Assembly: GCA_016700155.1 (NCBI GenBank)
Contig: CP065001.1
Span: forward strand, 3,782,001 to 3,846,000
Direction of reading: 5' to 3'
Length of the DNA: 64,000 bases
From: Ignavibacteriales bacterium
GTDB lineage: Bacteria > Bacteroidota > Ignavibacteria > Ignavibacteriales > Ignavibacteriaceae
Shown piece by piece: positions 27,210 through 35,776 of the stretch. Under the pieces are notes generated by a model. That model ran no database searches. It saw only the letters and a list, made by a program, of their open reading frames with translations, and was not told where the DNA came from. How positions within the stretch are numbered: the first letter of the stretch is position 1; each line of letters opens with the position of its first letter. The position numbers and the translations under genes are program-made.

Positions 27210-28868
27210 TTACGAAAAATACAGCAGCAGCAGTGAAAGCAGCGGCAATGCAAACGACATATAAAACAAATACCGCGTGTAAGATGAATTGAATAAAAGA
27301 ATGATCTTATACCACAAATAAATTACAAACCCGAGTATAAGATTAGCTCCGAGGAAATCGATCTTTATAGGACCGATAAAATTCTGAATTATAGTAGCAA
27401 GCGAAATTAGCACAAGCATTATCAGATCAATACCGCTGAGCAATGTAAGCTTCTCGCTGAATATTTTTTCCTTCGACAAAAGGAAAAAGATTATCGCCGC
27501 AAACAAAACAATAAAACTTCCCTGCGCGGTTTTCTGGATTATATTCGAATTCACCTGCAGGTCGGTGATAAGCGGGATTGACAGATTTGTAAGAGAAATG
27601 AATATCAATATGTTAATCAGCACATATACGTCGCTGAACAACCTCGTCTGAAGATTCTGGTAAAAAGAAATTGAAAGCAGAAGCAGCGTAATAATGATAA
27701 GCAGAAGAATTATCTGCTGACCTATTTCAGTCTTTCCCGGAAGAAGAGACACAAACAGGATAAGCATTACAATAGTCGAAACAGGCACAAAATACTTTTT
27801 ATAAAAACTGACTAAGTCTTCCGGAATATTTGTTATAGCTCGAAGCGAATTAAGAAAAGCGGGTTTCCGTAAAATCACCTTAAGCAGCGGCTTGACGAAT
27901 ATCAGTAACAGCGACGCAAGTATAAACGCTATCACCGCAATTGACTTCGAATACTTCACATAATAAAATGCGGAACCGACATATATCAATGTGAAACTCT
28001 GTATAATAAACACGGTGGTTTTGTGACGGATATTGTTCTGCAGTATTATATGATGAAGGTGACTCGCATCCGCAAGAAACGGGCTTTTCCGCTCTATCAT
28101 TCTTACTACCATTACTTTTAATGTGTCGACTATAGGCACACCCAGCAGTATCACAGCAAAAGTAAGATCAAGACTGCCATGATTAAAATCCGTCGTAACA
28201 AGCACAGCGGATAGCACTAAGAAAAACCCAAGCGTAAGCGAACCCGTATCACCGAGAAATATTCTCGCCGGGAAAGCATTGAACTTAAGGAACCCTAAAA
28301 GACTTCCAACCAGGCTAGCAGTAAGCACCATTAAAAAAGTATTATTCACTGAAAACGCTATTGCAAAAACAATCAGAGAGATAAAAAGAGAAAATCCGCT
28401 TGCAAGCCCGTCCATTCCATCAAGAAGATTTATTGAATTTATCACACCGAGTATAAACACACCCAGCACAATATGATCAAAAGGATAAGGGAAAGAGATA
28501 CCGAATAAAATTATTTCATTAAAGAACGGCTCAAGGAAAAATATCAGGCAGCCCGCCGACAAAGCCTGCAGGAAGAACTTTACAGTCCATTGCAGACCCA
28601 CCATATCGTCAATAATTCCGCAAATAGCGATAAAAGTCGACGCGAAGATCACCATCCTCAGGCTGTTCAGGTCACTCGAATAACTGAACAATGAGATAAC
28701 AACTATAAAATAAATTATTATCCCGCCCATACGCGGTATCGCTTCTGTATGGATCTTACGTGCACCGGGATTATCAACTATTTTTACTTTCTTAAAATAG
28801 CTGATTACATACGGTGTAAAGAAAATCGTAAGTATCAGACTCGAAAAGAAGATGAGTAAATAGGTCAT
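27210..28868 (-). CDS. WecA/MraY-type undecaprenyl-phosphate sugar-1-phosphate transferase with C-terminal membrane extension
   Basis: A 552-aa membrane protein. Residues about 1-330 hold the family motifs: ARKIHTEAIPRMGG, the Asp pair in IIDDMVGL (87-88), NLLDGMDGLA (148-157), FLGDTGSL and the HLHH loop near 270. It should start lipid-linked repeat-unit synthesis by moving a sugar-1-phosphate onto undecaprenyl phosphate at the inner membrane. About 220 extra residues follow, with some seven hydrophobic segments, making it much longer than WecA (about 360). The extension's function is unknown. Confidence 0.85.
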   Translation of the reverse strand: MTYLLIFFSSLILTIFFTPYVISYFKKVKIVDNPGARKIHTEAIPRMGGIIIYFIVVISLFSYSSDLNSLRMVIFASTFIAICGIIDDMVGLQWTVKFFLQALSAGCLIFFLEPFFNEIILFGISFPYPFDHIVLGVFILGVINSINLLDGMDGLASGFSLFISLIVFAIAFSVNNTFLMVLTASLVGSLLGFLKFNAFPARIFLGDTGSLTLGFFLVLSAVLVTTDFNHGSLDLTFAVILLGVPIVDTLKVMVVRMIERKSPFLADASHLHHIILQNNIRHKTTVFIIQSFTLIYVGSAFYYVKYSKSIAVIAFILASLLLIFVKPLLKVILRKPAFLNSLRAITNIPEDLVSFYKKYFVPVSTIVMLILFVSLLPGKTEIGQQIILLLIIITLLLLSISFYQNLQTRLFSDVYVLINILIFISLTNLSIPLITDLQVNSNIIQKTAQGSFIVLFAAIIFFLLSKEKIFSEKLTLLSGIDLIMLVLISLATIIQNFIGPIKIDFLGANLILGFVIYLWYKIILLFNSSYTRYLFYMSFALPLLSLLLLYFS

Positions 28869-28996
28869 TACTTATTTTTTATTTGAAAAAGAGCCCGAAC
28901 TGAAAAATTTTTTTATTGACATACCTAATTTATGCTTTTTTTACTTTGATTGTAATTCTTTCATAAAAGAAAATCATCATTTATTTTTTTGATTTT

Positions 28997-29404
28997 TTAA
29001 GTCAGAAGAGTAACAACCCATTCCTTAAATGAACCATAAAGTCTCCTGATTTTTAATATATCCTTTTTACGATAAACATCCCCAGTATAAGAAATAAGAT
29101 TTTTGTGATCGATGAGTGACTTGAAACAGTCCATTGCCTTTTTATTAATTTTTCCTGAAGGGACAGTTTCTTCCATCAAATGGATAACATTATAGTGATT
29201 GTCTCCGCTGCTTTTCTTCCCGGTCAGTTTAATTGTAAGAGCATCGGCATAAGCAATAGCTGAAAGAATATAAAGAACACCCGATGAATTAAAATATTCA
29301 AATTCTTCTGCCAGCAATGCAGCATCGTCAAAATTTTCAGCGACTGTAATAAACCGCCTGTATCCTGCTGCATCAAATTTTTTGGCAGAAACTTTTTTAA
29401 CCAT
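28997..29404 (-). CDS. HEPN-like partner of an MNT nucleotidyltransferase
   Basis: A 135-aa helical protein. The segment YILSAIAYADALTIKLTGKKS and the following helices resemble HEPN-domain proteins that pair with minimal nucleotidyltransferases. It overlaps the upstream MNT gene by eight bases, the usual layout of MNT/HEPN (type VII toxin-antitoxin-like) modules. I do not see a clear R-x4-6-H ribonuclease motif, so it may be a divergent or inactive HEPN protein. The family call rests partly on context. Confidence 0.5.
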   Translation of the reverse strand: MVKKVSAKKFDAAGYRRFITVAENFDDAALLAEEFEYFNSSGVLYILSAIAYADALTIKLTGKKSSGDNHYNVIHLMEETVPSGKINKKAMDCFKSLIDHKNLISYTGDVYRKKDILKIRRLYGSFKEWVVTLLT

Positions 29405-30008
29405 TCAATATCCTGACCGTAGATTTACCATAAACAACCCTCCCCTCTTTTAAAATTTCCTTTACAGGATTTTCTTTCTTCACCGCCATTTCCCGGAACT
29501 TACCAATATTAAAATATACAGGCGCAAACGTAACCCCGTAAACTTCATATAATTTTGTTCTAACCAAAGATGCCTTTTCTTCCAGGATTTTCTTGTCTCT
29601 TTTATAAATAAGACATACATCCAGATCGCTGTTCACACTATCATTTCCCCGCGCCGCACTGCCGAATAAAATAATACTCTCAACATCCTTGATAAACGCT
29701 TTTTTGATTGTTGAAAGTATCCCGCTGCGGAACTCTGCCTCCGCATCAAAAATTTTTTCTGCCAGCTTTGCTGAAAAAAAATTTTTCCTGTTAATTACAA
29801 ATAAATGTTCACGGTTGCCTGCAAATCTTTTTACAATTCCTGTACTTTCCAGGTTTGATAATGCAACCTGTACAGTTCGCAGCGAAAGCCCGGTGAGTCT
29901 CGCAGCCTCCCTGCCTGAAATACCGGCATTGCGCTCATTCAAAACACGCAGCACTGATACATTGCTCGGTGCGCTGAATAAAAGTTCGAGTGGCTTGTTG
30001 AATTTCAT
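29397..30008 (-). CDS. Winged-helix / minimal nucleotidyltransferase (MNT) fusion
   Basis: A 203-aa protein. Residues about 1-75 form a winged helix-turn-helix (SGREAARLTGLSLRTVQVALSNLESTGIV). Residues about 105-190 form a nucleotidyltransferase with the motif GSAARGNDSVNSDLDVCLI (GS-x10-DxD type). MNT antitoxins of MNT/HEPN pairs adenylylate the HEPN toxin; here a DNA-binding part is fused, suggesting self-regulation. It overlaps the downstream HEPN-like gene. Confidence 0.8.
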   Translation of the reverse strand: MKFNKPLELLFSAPSNVSVLRVLNERNAGISGREAARLTGLSLRTVQVALSNLESTGIVKRFAGNREHLFVINRKNFFSAKLAEKIFDAEAEFRSGILSTIKKAFIKDVESIILFGSAARGNDSVNSDLDVCLIYKRDKKILEEKASLVRTKLYEVYGVTFAPVYFNIGKFREMAVKKENPVKEILKEGRVVYGKSTVRILNG

Positions 30009-30585
30009 TTATTTTTTTCGGCTACTATTTAAGTCAAATGACTATAATTATAGTCATAAAATTACAATTAATAACTGCCCTTCCAAATTTTTGTTAGAGA
30101 TTTTTTCACCGCATCGTAATTTCTGTCCGCCCTAATTCCGGATTCCGAATGACACTGCCATCGGAATGACATTTTGTATTTACCGTCATGCTGAAAAATG
30201 TCATCCTGAAAAATGTCATCCTGAACTCGTTTCAGGATCTGTATCAGTTCCAGCATTTTTCTTCTTCATTCAAGATTCCGAAATGAATTCGGAATGACAC
30301 ATTGCTATAGTGGTCTCGCCAAACCTTGTCCTCCTCAACAATGTCATCCTGAACCTGCCTTGCCGTCAGGCAGGCTTGTTTCAGCATCTGCATACTTAAC
30401 AGAATACTTTTTCACCACTAAGTCACTAAGAGCACTTAGAATCACTAAGCCACTTCCATTCCGCGTTTCCCACTTCAACGTTCAAAATTCAAAACTCAAC
30501 ATTACTCCACTTTTCCTTCCAGCATCAGGTATCCTGTATCCGGCATCGACCTCCATCCTACCTCTGACATTTGACCTCTCACGTT
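30009..30585. repeat. Repeat-filled gap between MNT gene and GT2 gene
   Basis: No gene seen. It holds the MNT promoter side (about 30009-30065, AT-rich), family A copy 6, a partial family A left end at 30342 with the same nested CTGCCTTGCC..GGCAGGC insertion as copy 5, a CACTAAG-type run (30413-30450), and short words such as GTATCCTGTATCCGGCATC and TTGACCTCTCACGTTTCACC that reach the stop of the next gene. Confidence 0.7.
30214..30299 (+). repeat. TGTCAT element, family A, copy 6
   Basis: Left TGTCATCCTGAACTCGTTTCAGG, then right ATTCCGAAATGAATTCGGAATGACA. The right stem keeps its arms although the centre differs from other copies. Left-end fragments precede it at about 30184 and 30199. Confidence 0.75.
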
Positions 30586-31335
30586 TCACCTCTTAAAAAA
30601 CTGCGGCAGCTTCCTAACATTCTTAAAAAACAACGTAAGCCACGGAACCGAAAACCCGTTCAACATCAGCGCCCGGTAGTCCTCACTGCTTTTCCTGATA
30701 ATATTCCCCGCGCTCTTATTACTCGCACCGCCCGTTCGCATCTTCACAAAAACCTCAGGGACGTACTCAGCGGATACTTCACCCTTATGTAAAAACCGCA
30801 GCACAATATCATAATCAGCGGCTATACGGAAAGAAGTATTGAACAACCCCAGCTCGTCATACACCTTCCTCCTGACATAAAACGCCGGATGCGCCGGCAT
30901 CCATCCGAAGAACAGACTGCTGTGACGGTAAACACCCGACTTCCAGTACCGTACAACATTACCGGTATTATCCCTGGAAACATACAACAGGTCTCCGAAC
31001 ACACAGTCGCAGTTTTTTTTATTAAAAACATCAGCGGCTTTTTGAAGCACATCATCCGAAGCAAGCATATCATCCGAATGAACAAACACGATCACATCAC
31101 CCGTTGCGAGTTTTATTCCCTTATTAAGAGCGTCATAAATTCCACTATCCTTTTCACTCACCCACTTGCTCAAACGGGATTCATACCTTCTTATAATATC
31201 AACAGTACCATCAGTCGAACCGCCGTCGACGATTATATACTCAACATCGCCGTAACTCTGCGCCGTCACACTTTTGATGCAATCCTCAATGTGCGCTTCG
31301 TTATTATATACCGCGGTGATAACTGTAAACTTCAT
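30586..31335 (-). CDS. Family 2 glycosyltransferase
   Basis: A 249-aa GT-A fold transferase. TVITAVYNNEAHIEDCIKSV opens the nucleotide-binding site, with VDGGSTDGT near 37 and the metal-binding FVHSDDML near 85. It resembles WcaA/WcaE-type transferases of exopolysaccharide loci. Donor and acceptor are unknown. It stands between two repeat-filled gaps, separated from the main transferase block. Confidence 0.88.
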   Translation of the reverse strand: MKFTVITAVYNNEAHIEDCIKSVTAQSYGDVEYIIVDGGSTDGTVDIIRRYESRLSKWVSEKDSGIYDALNKGIKLATGDVIVFVHSDDMLASDDVLQKAADVFNKKNCDCVFGDLLYVSRDNTGNVVRYWKSGVYRHSSLFFGWMPAHPAFYVRRKVYDELGLFNTSFRIAADYDIVLRFLHKGEVSAEYVPEVFVKMRTGGASNKSAGNIIRKSSEDYRALMLNGFSVPWLTLFFKNVRKLPQFFKR

Positions 31336-31518
31336 TAATAATGTTAAAGGTTAAGTGTTAAATGCTGAATGAAGAGTTGAGAAATTATAGTTAATTGTAA
31401 GTGTTGAATTAAAACATTAACGACTTAGATGCACTAAGTTTAAAAAATCCTTTGCGGCTTTGCGTCTTTGCGAGAAACTTTCCCTCACCATTTTCCCTTT
31501 CACATCAACAATCCTCCC

Positions 31519-31631
31519 TGTCATATCGAATCCCCATCAATGCTATTACATTCAAGGGGTGAGATATCTCCTAATCTATTCATCCGGATTTCTCCTCACC
31601 TGACGAAAACTTTGGTTCGTTCGAAATGACA
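31519..31631 (+). repeat. TGTCAT element, family B, copy 1
   Basis: TGTCATATCGAATCCCC...GGGGTGAGATATCTC, a spacer, then TTTCTCCTCACC-TGA-CGAAAAC and GTTCGTTCGAAATGACA. The rest of the 31336..31715 gap holds other repeats: TTAAGTGTTAAATG-type words after the GT2 start, a TTTGCGGCTTTGCGTCTTTGCG run (31450-31475) and CATTCAACACTAAACATT-type words before the acetyltransferase stop. No gene is visible. Confidence 0.75.
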
Positions 31632-31715
31632 TTTACCTTCCCAACTTTCATTTTACATCAACCATCTTCCTTCCCAATCATTAAGCACTTAGCATTCAAC
31701 ACTAAACATTATACA

Positions 31716-32264
31716 TTACTCTATTACTCGTGCTTTCACCTTCACCGCCGGATTTCCCTGGTATATCATATACGGTTCCGTATCCTTTGTCAGCACACTG
31801 CCGACTGTCAATATACTGTGCGACTTTACCGTCACACCCGGACAAACAACACACTGCGCACCTATCCACGCGCCTTCCTCAATCTTTATCTTCCCGACTA
31901 TCAGATCAAAAGTTTCCTTCTTGTAATTATGATTTCCCGTTAACAGCATCGCGCCCTGTGATATACTTACATTATCCCCTATCTCCACTTCGGCAAGATT
32001 ATCAATCCATACATTCTCACCTATCCACACATGATCACCGATCTTCAACAGCCAGGGATATTTTATATTTACACAAGGTTTGATATTAACACCCTTACCG
32101 ACCTTAGCTCCGAAGAACCTTAACGCCATAACCTTAAAAGAACTCGGCCATGGCAATGAAGACTTTAATAACAACGCGTTCTTGAAATACCACACAAACC
32201 GTTTGAACACACTCCCCGGCTTGTACCAGCTGTTATCGAATTTATTTAGAGCTACTTTTTTCAT
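31716..32264 (-). CDS. WcaF-type left-handed beta-helix acetyltransferase
   Basis: A 182-aa hexapeptide-repeat protein. The N-terminus (NSWYKPGSVFKRFVWYF) matches WcaF of the colanic acid cluster. Repeats run from about 70 to 170 (IGDHVWIGENVWI, IEEGAWIGAQCVVCPGVTV), with the NHNY catalytic-His segment near 112. It probably O-acetylates the polysaccharide or its sugar precursor using acetyl-CoA. Confidence 0.85.
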   Translation of the reverse strand: MKKVALNKFDNSWYKPGSVFKRFVWYFKNALLLKSSLPWPSSFKVMALRFFGAKVGKGVNIKPCVNIKYPWLLKIGDHVWIGENVWIDNLAEVEIGDNVSISQGAMLLTGNHNYKKETFDLIVGKIKIEEGAWIGAQCVVCPGVTVKSHSILTVGSVLTKDTEPYMIYQGNPAVKVKARVIE

Positions 32265-32275
32265 TTGTTTATTCC

Positions 32276-32335
32276 TTAGCGGCTTTGCGACTTTGCGTGA
32301 AATTTTTTTTCTCTCTCGCCAAGACGCGAAGTTTT
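32276..32335. repeat. GCGACTTTGCGTG / CGCCAAGACGCGAAG inverted repeat
   Basis: The gap between the methyltransferase and the acetyltransferase holds an imperfect inverted repeat of the CTTTGCGT type around a T8 tract. Similar units lie at 50500..50575 and 62052..62104, so it is a dispersed unit that may act as a terminator. Confidence 0.5.
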
Positions 32336-33257
32336 ATTTCTTATTCATTCTTGAAATTAAAAACGACCCCATTCTCAAATTTTTAGTCATGAATCTGGAG
32401 ACTGAATCCGGAATAATAGATAGCAATTTTGATTTAATTCCACTTGCCGGGATTGGAAGTATCTCCGCTTTATTTCCGTTTATAAAAGTTTTCTCAACCC
32501 GAAAATACTGCGAGACAAATTTTTCCCAGCTTGATGGAGTATAAAATCTTGCAAGCGCCCCATCACAAAAATTCTGAACAGTTTTGTGCAATGATTTGGT
32601 TTTAAATATATCGCCTTTCAATAATCCCAGGAACAGGAATCCAACCAGATAATAATTAAACCAGCCGCGGTGATAAACCATCACAACCGCTTTTCCTCCC
32701 GGTTTTAATACTCTGTTCATCTCCTTTAAAACATTAAATGTGTTTGCCGTATGATGAATAACACCCCAGCTCCAGATGAAATCAAATGAGTTATTTTCAA
32801 ATTTCATCTCCTCCGCATTCATTTGAAGAATATTTCCGTTTAGCTTATTTATTTTCAATCTGGTGGATGTGCTCTTAATTGCATAATCGGTAATATCAAT
32901 ACCCGTGTAATCGGCACAGTATTGTGAAAGTAACTGAGCATGACTTCCGTTCCCTACTCCAATTTCAAGAACCTTTTTATCCCTTAGTTCATTAAAGGGT
33001 ATAAGATCATCAAATGGAATATTCTTCCAGGGAGCAAATGGTTTTACATTTTCAAAAAATCTTTTATCTATCTCATCATAAAATTCTTTTGTGAATTCTT
33101 TCCGCTCTATTCCGTCATGCCAGTCATAACGCATCGGATTGTTTTCCCAAAATTCTCTGTCGGCTTTTAACCATTCATCCCTCTCTTCTTGTGATTGAGG
33201 TAGTTTTTCCGGATTGTTAAATGAGTTTGGATTAAATGATCTAAATGTGTTATTCAT
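32334..33257 (-). CDS. Class I SAM-dependent methyltransferase
   Basis: A 307-aa methyltransferase. Motif I is KVLEIGVGNGSH (about 95-106), the acidic loop is GIDITDYA, and the later motifs are WSWGVIHHTAN and LKPGGKAVVMV. A helical tail (about 200-307) may contact a lipid or membrane. It is the last gene of the compact operon that begins at 43303. The substrate is unknown; terminal sugar methylation is plausible. Confidence 0.82.
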   Translation of the reverse strand: MNNTFRSFNPNSFNNPEKLPQSQEERDEWLKADREFWENNPMRYDWHDGIERKEFTKEFYDEIDKRFFENVKPFAPWKNIPFDDLIPFNELRDKKVLEIGVGNGSHAQLLSQYCADYTGIDITDYAIKSTSTRLKINKLNGNILQMNAEEMKFENNSFDFIWSWGVIHHTANTFNVLKEMNRVLKPGGKAVVMVYHRGWFNYYLVGFLFLGLLKGDIFKTKSLHKTVQNFCDGALARFYTPSSWEKFVSQYFRVEKTFINGNKAEILPIPASGIKSKLLSIIPDSVSRFMTKNLRMGSFLISRMNKK

Positions 33258-33271
33258 AATTGTTAATAATA

Positions 33272-33985
33272 TTACTTTTCAAATCTTCCCAATATATTTA
33301 CTCTAAGAAAAGAAAGAATATTGTATCTGTTTACTATTCGTTCATAGGCAACTCCAATAAGAAACGGAACTATATGGAATTTAAGATACATCGGTTCAGT
33401 TTCTATTAGTTTAATTTCGAATTTTGAGAAACCAACCTGCTTTGATAGAGACATTAGTTTATGTTTTGAATTCATTCTATAGTACGTTTGGTAAGGTTCA
33501 TGAGTCTCTTTGGGGAGTCCCCTTACTTTATTAGATACTTTTACGTGTACCCAGTGTGGGGTTAAATATGATATCAGAGGCACATAATGATTTCGATTAG
33601 GTGTTCTGAAAAAAAAAGAACCATTGGGTTTCATTACTCTATGAACTTCACTTAAAAAAATGAGTGGAGTTTCAATATGTTCTAATACAAAATCTGAAAT
33701 TACAAAATCAAATGTTGCATTATTAAATGGAAGCACACCATTTTCTATTACATAAGCTTCATCGAGATCAGAATTCCCTAAAACTAAAGGATCAATATCT
33801 GCGCCAACATATCTTTTTACTTTACCCTTCAATTTTCTGTTTTCTTCAATCGAGGTTGGCCCAGCACCAAGATTAAGAACGACGCTTTCATAGTTCAAAT
33901 GAGAATTAATTAATTCATAAAATATTCTCGTTCCACTTTTTGCTCTATCAGAATAAAACTTTTTGAAAACCTTTTCCGAAATCAT
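33272..33985 (-). CDS. Class I SAM-dependent methyltransferase
   Basis: A 237-aa Rossmann methyltransferase with motif I VVLNLGAGPTSIEE (about 35-48), YVGADIDP near 60, FDFVISDFVLEH near 92 and MKPNGSFFFRTPN. It overlaps the upstream GT2 gene by four bases (ATGA) and lies 14 bp before the next methyltransferase gene. Probably acts on a polysaccharide sugar. Confidence 0.8.
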   Translation of the reverse strand: MISEKVFKKFYSDRAKSGTRIFYELINSHLNYESVVLNLGAGPTSIEENRKLKGKVKRYVGADIDPLVLGNSDLDEAYVIENGVLPFNNATFDFVISDFVLEHIETPLIFLSEVHRVMKPNGSFFFRTPNRNHYVPLISYLTPHWVHVKVSNKVRGLPKETHEPYQTYYRMNSKHKLMSLSKQVGFSKFEIKLIETEPMYLKFHIVPFLIGVAYERIVNRYNILSFLRVNILGRFEK

Positions 33986-34890
33986 AAATCAATGTCATAA
34001 TGATTTTTTATAATCTGGGAAATACTTTTTTTCTCCTTCTTTGAGAGAGATTCAAGCTGATAGACTTTTACATCAACTAAGAACCTATACCAAAATGCAT
34101 GCAAATAGTGAAAAATAAATCCTTCTTTACCGTCAAGAAATCCGAATTTAAAAATGTACCTGTGTATATAGTATAACAAGGGGCGAACAAATAAAGGAAC
34201 TTTGAAATAAAATTTTTCCTTTAGCCAGCGTTTTCGCTCAGTTTTGTTGCCGAACAGATTTGCAACACTATCCAGTTTATTAAGATTGTGCTTTGCGATA
34301 AGGAACTCAACCGCTTCACGCGTAGAGTAATTATTATGCTTCGTTGTCCATAATGTAATATTCTGCTGCCTGTCATAATTCGCCTCAATTACATCTATGC
34401 CTGAGATTATTGTTTTACCTTCAACCTTAATATGTTCATCCATCCACCTGTCTTCCATTCGTCCACGCGACTTTTTATAAACACGCAAAAAATAATTGGG
34501 ATAAAATCCGCCGCGTTTTATCCACCTGCCCATAAAATATATTTTCATCTTAACATAAATGCCGTCATATGAATCACTGCTTATCAACTTGCCGAGTTCT
34601 TCAAATCCTTCCTTTGTCCAGCGTTCATCTGCATCTATTCTTAAAATCCACTCATTACTTATCTCAGTGTTTTCTGTAGCCCATATAAATTGTTTTGCCT
34701 GGTTTATAAATTTGTTCTGATAAGTTTTACAACCATAATTCTGTGCAATTTCAATTGTTTCATCAGTTGAAATCGAATCAACTACAATTATTTCATTAAC
34801 ATAATCTTTAATCGATTCAATACAGGCAGGCAGATTGCGTTGTTCATTAAATGTTAGAATTATAGCAGTAACTTTTAGAGGCATTTCCAT
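33982..34890 (-). CDS. Family 2 glycosyltransferase (WaaE/KdtX-like)
   Basis: About 302 aa. VTAIILTFNEQRNLPACIESI and VDSISTDETIEIA form the nucleotide site, and ILRIDADERW (near 95) is the metal-binding motif. Layout matches the WaaE-like GT2 branch, acting on the inner leaflet. The frame opens at 34911, but the ATG at 34890 begins one base after the upstream stop (TGATATGG), so coupled initiation there is more likely. Confidence 0.85.
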   Translation of the reverse strand: MEMPLKVTAIILTFNEQRNLPACIESIKDYVNEIIVVDSISTDETIEIAQNYGCKTYQNKFINQAKQFIWATENTEISNEWILRIDADERWTKEGFEELGKLISSDSYDGIYVKMKIYFMGRWIKRGGFYPNYFLRVYKKSRGRMEDRWMDEHIKVEGKTIISGIDVIEANYDRQQNITLWTTKHNNYSTREAVEFLIAKHNLNKLDSVANLFGNKTERKRWLKEKFYFKVPLFVRPLLYYIHRYIFKFGFLDGKEGFIFHYLHAFWYRFLVDVKVYQLESLSKKEKKSISQIIKNHYDIDL

Positions 34891-34891
34891 A

Positions 34892-35776
34892 TCAATTCTT
34901 ATAAGCTGCAATTTGAATTAATTTTCCGATGGGCCATTTGGATTCTTTCTTCATAGAATTAAAACCAGCACTGCCTAGTAAAGGTCTTAGCAAAACAAAC
35001 GAACCAAAACATATCATTATATGTCGTACGTTCTTTACAAATCTTCTTAAAGAATTTCGTTCAAAATTCCGGTTAACAGATTCGATTCTAAATCCGGTGT
35101 CCTTCAAAATTTTTCTTAAACCTTCTTCACTATAAACAAACAAATGCTGCAAAGCATCATACCACTGTGAATGACCTGACAAATATTTTTCTTCCTTCAC
35201 ATTACCCATACCTGTATCGAGAATAAATAAACCGCCAGGTTTTAAACAAGAATAGATTGACTTCAGTAAAGTGTAAGGCTCAGGAACATGTTCAATTGTT
35301 GCCCATAATGTAACAACATCAAACGCAGACTTATATTCAGGTTTGCCGACGACTTCTTCTATTGCTTTACACTCAGCCTTTACTTTTAAAACTTCTGTTG
35401 CATACTTTATCCCGGACTCAGAAACATCAATACCTTGGGCATGCATTCCTGCTTTAACACACTCCTGCACAAAAAAACCTTTACCGCATCCCACATCAAG
35501 CAGCTTTATATCTTTATTATTTACCTGTTCACTTATTAAAACTGCTTTGGTACCAAAATCGGCTTTCATCCTTTCTTCAACCCAATCATACGTTCCGCCC
35601 TGCGTATCAGAAAGATGGAATGAATTATAATAGTCATTCAATTGTTTTGTTGATGGCTGTGGTAAAACCTGTGAAGTATTACAATTTGAACATTTATAAT
35701 ATCTGTATGTATTGCTTGTAACCTCTTCAGAAACGTTGTTACCGCAAATAAGGCATTTCAATTTATTCTCTTTCAC
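34892..35776 (-). CDS. SAM-dependent methyltransferase with N-terminal zinc ribbon
   Basis: A 294-aa protein. Residues 8-32 hold two Cys pairs (C8/C11 and C29/C32) of a zinc ribbon, as in sugar C- or O-methyltransferases of antibiotic and O-antigen pathways. Motif I is KLLDVGCGKGFFV near 92, with LWATIEHVPEPYTLL and LKPGGLFILDTG following. It overlaps the upstream GT4 gene by 14 bases. Confidence 0.82.
   Translation of the reverse strand: MKENKLKCLICGNNVSEEVTSNTYRYYKCSNCNTSQVLPQPSTKQLNDYYNSFHLSDTQGGTYDWVEERMKADFGTKAVLISEQVNNKDIKLLDVGCGKGFFVQECVKAGMHAQGIDVSESGIKYATEVLKVKAECKAIEEVVGKPEYKSAFDVVTLWATIEHVPEPYTLLKSIYSCLKPGGLFILDTGMGNVKEEKYLSGHSQWYDALQHLFVYSEEGLRKILKDTGFRIESVNRNFERNSLRRFVKNVRHIMICFGSFVLLRPLLGSAGFNSMKKESKWPIGKLIQIAAYKN

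Noticed and set aside
26272..27253. Minus-strand frames of about 62-66 aa with KRMQMLKRMKMLKQ-type peptides
   Set aside because: They are read-through of GTTTCAGCATCT-type repeat words, not proteins.
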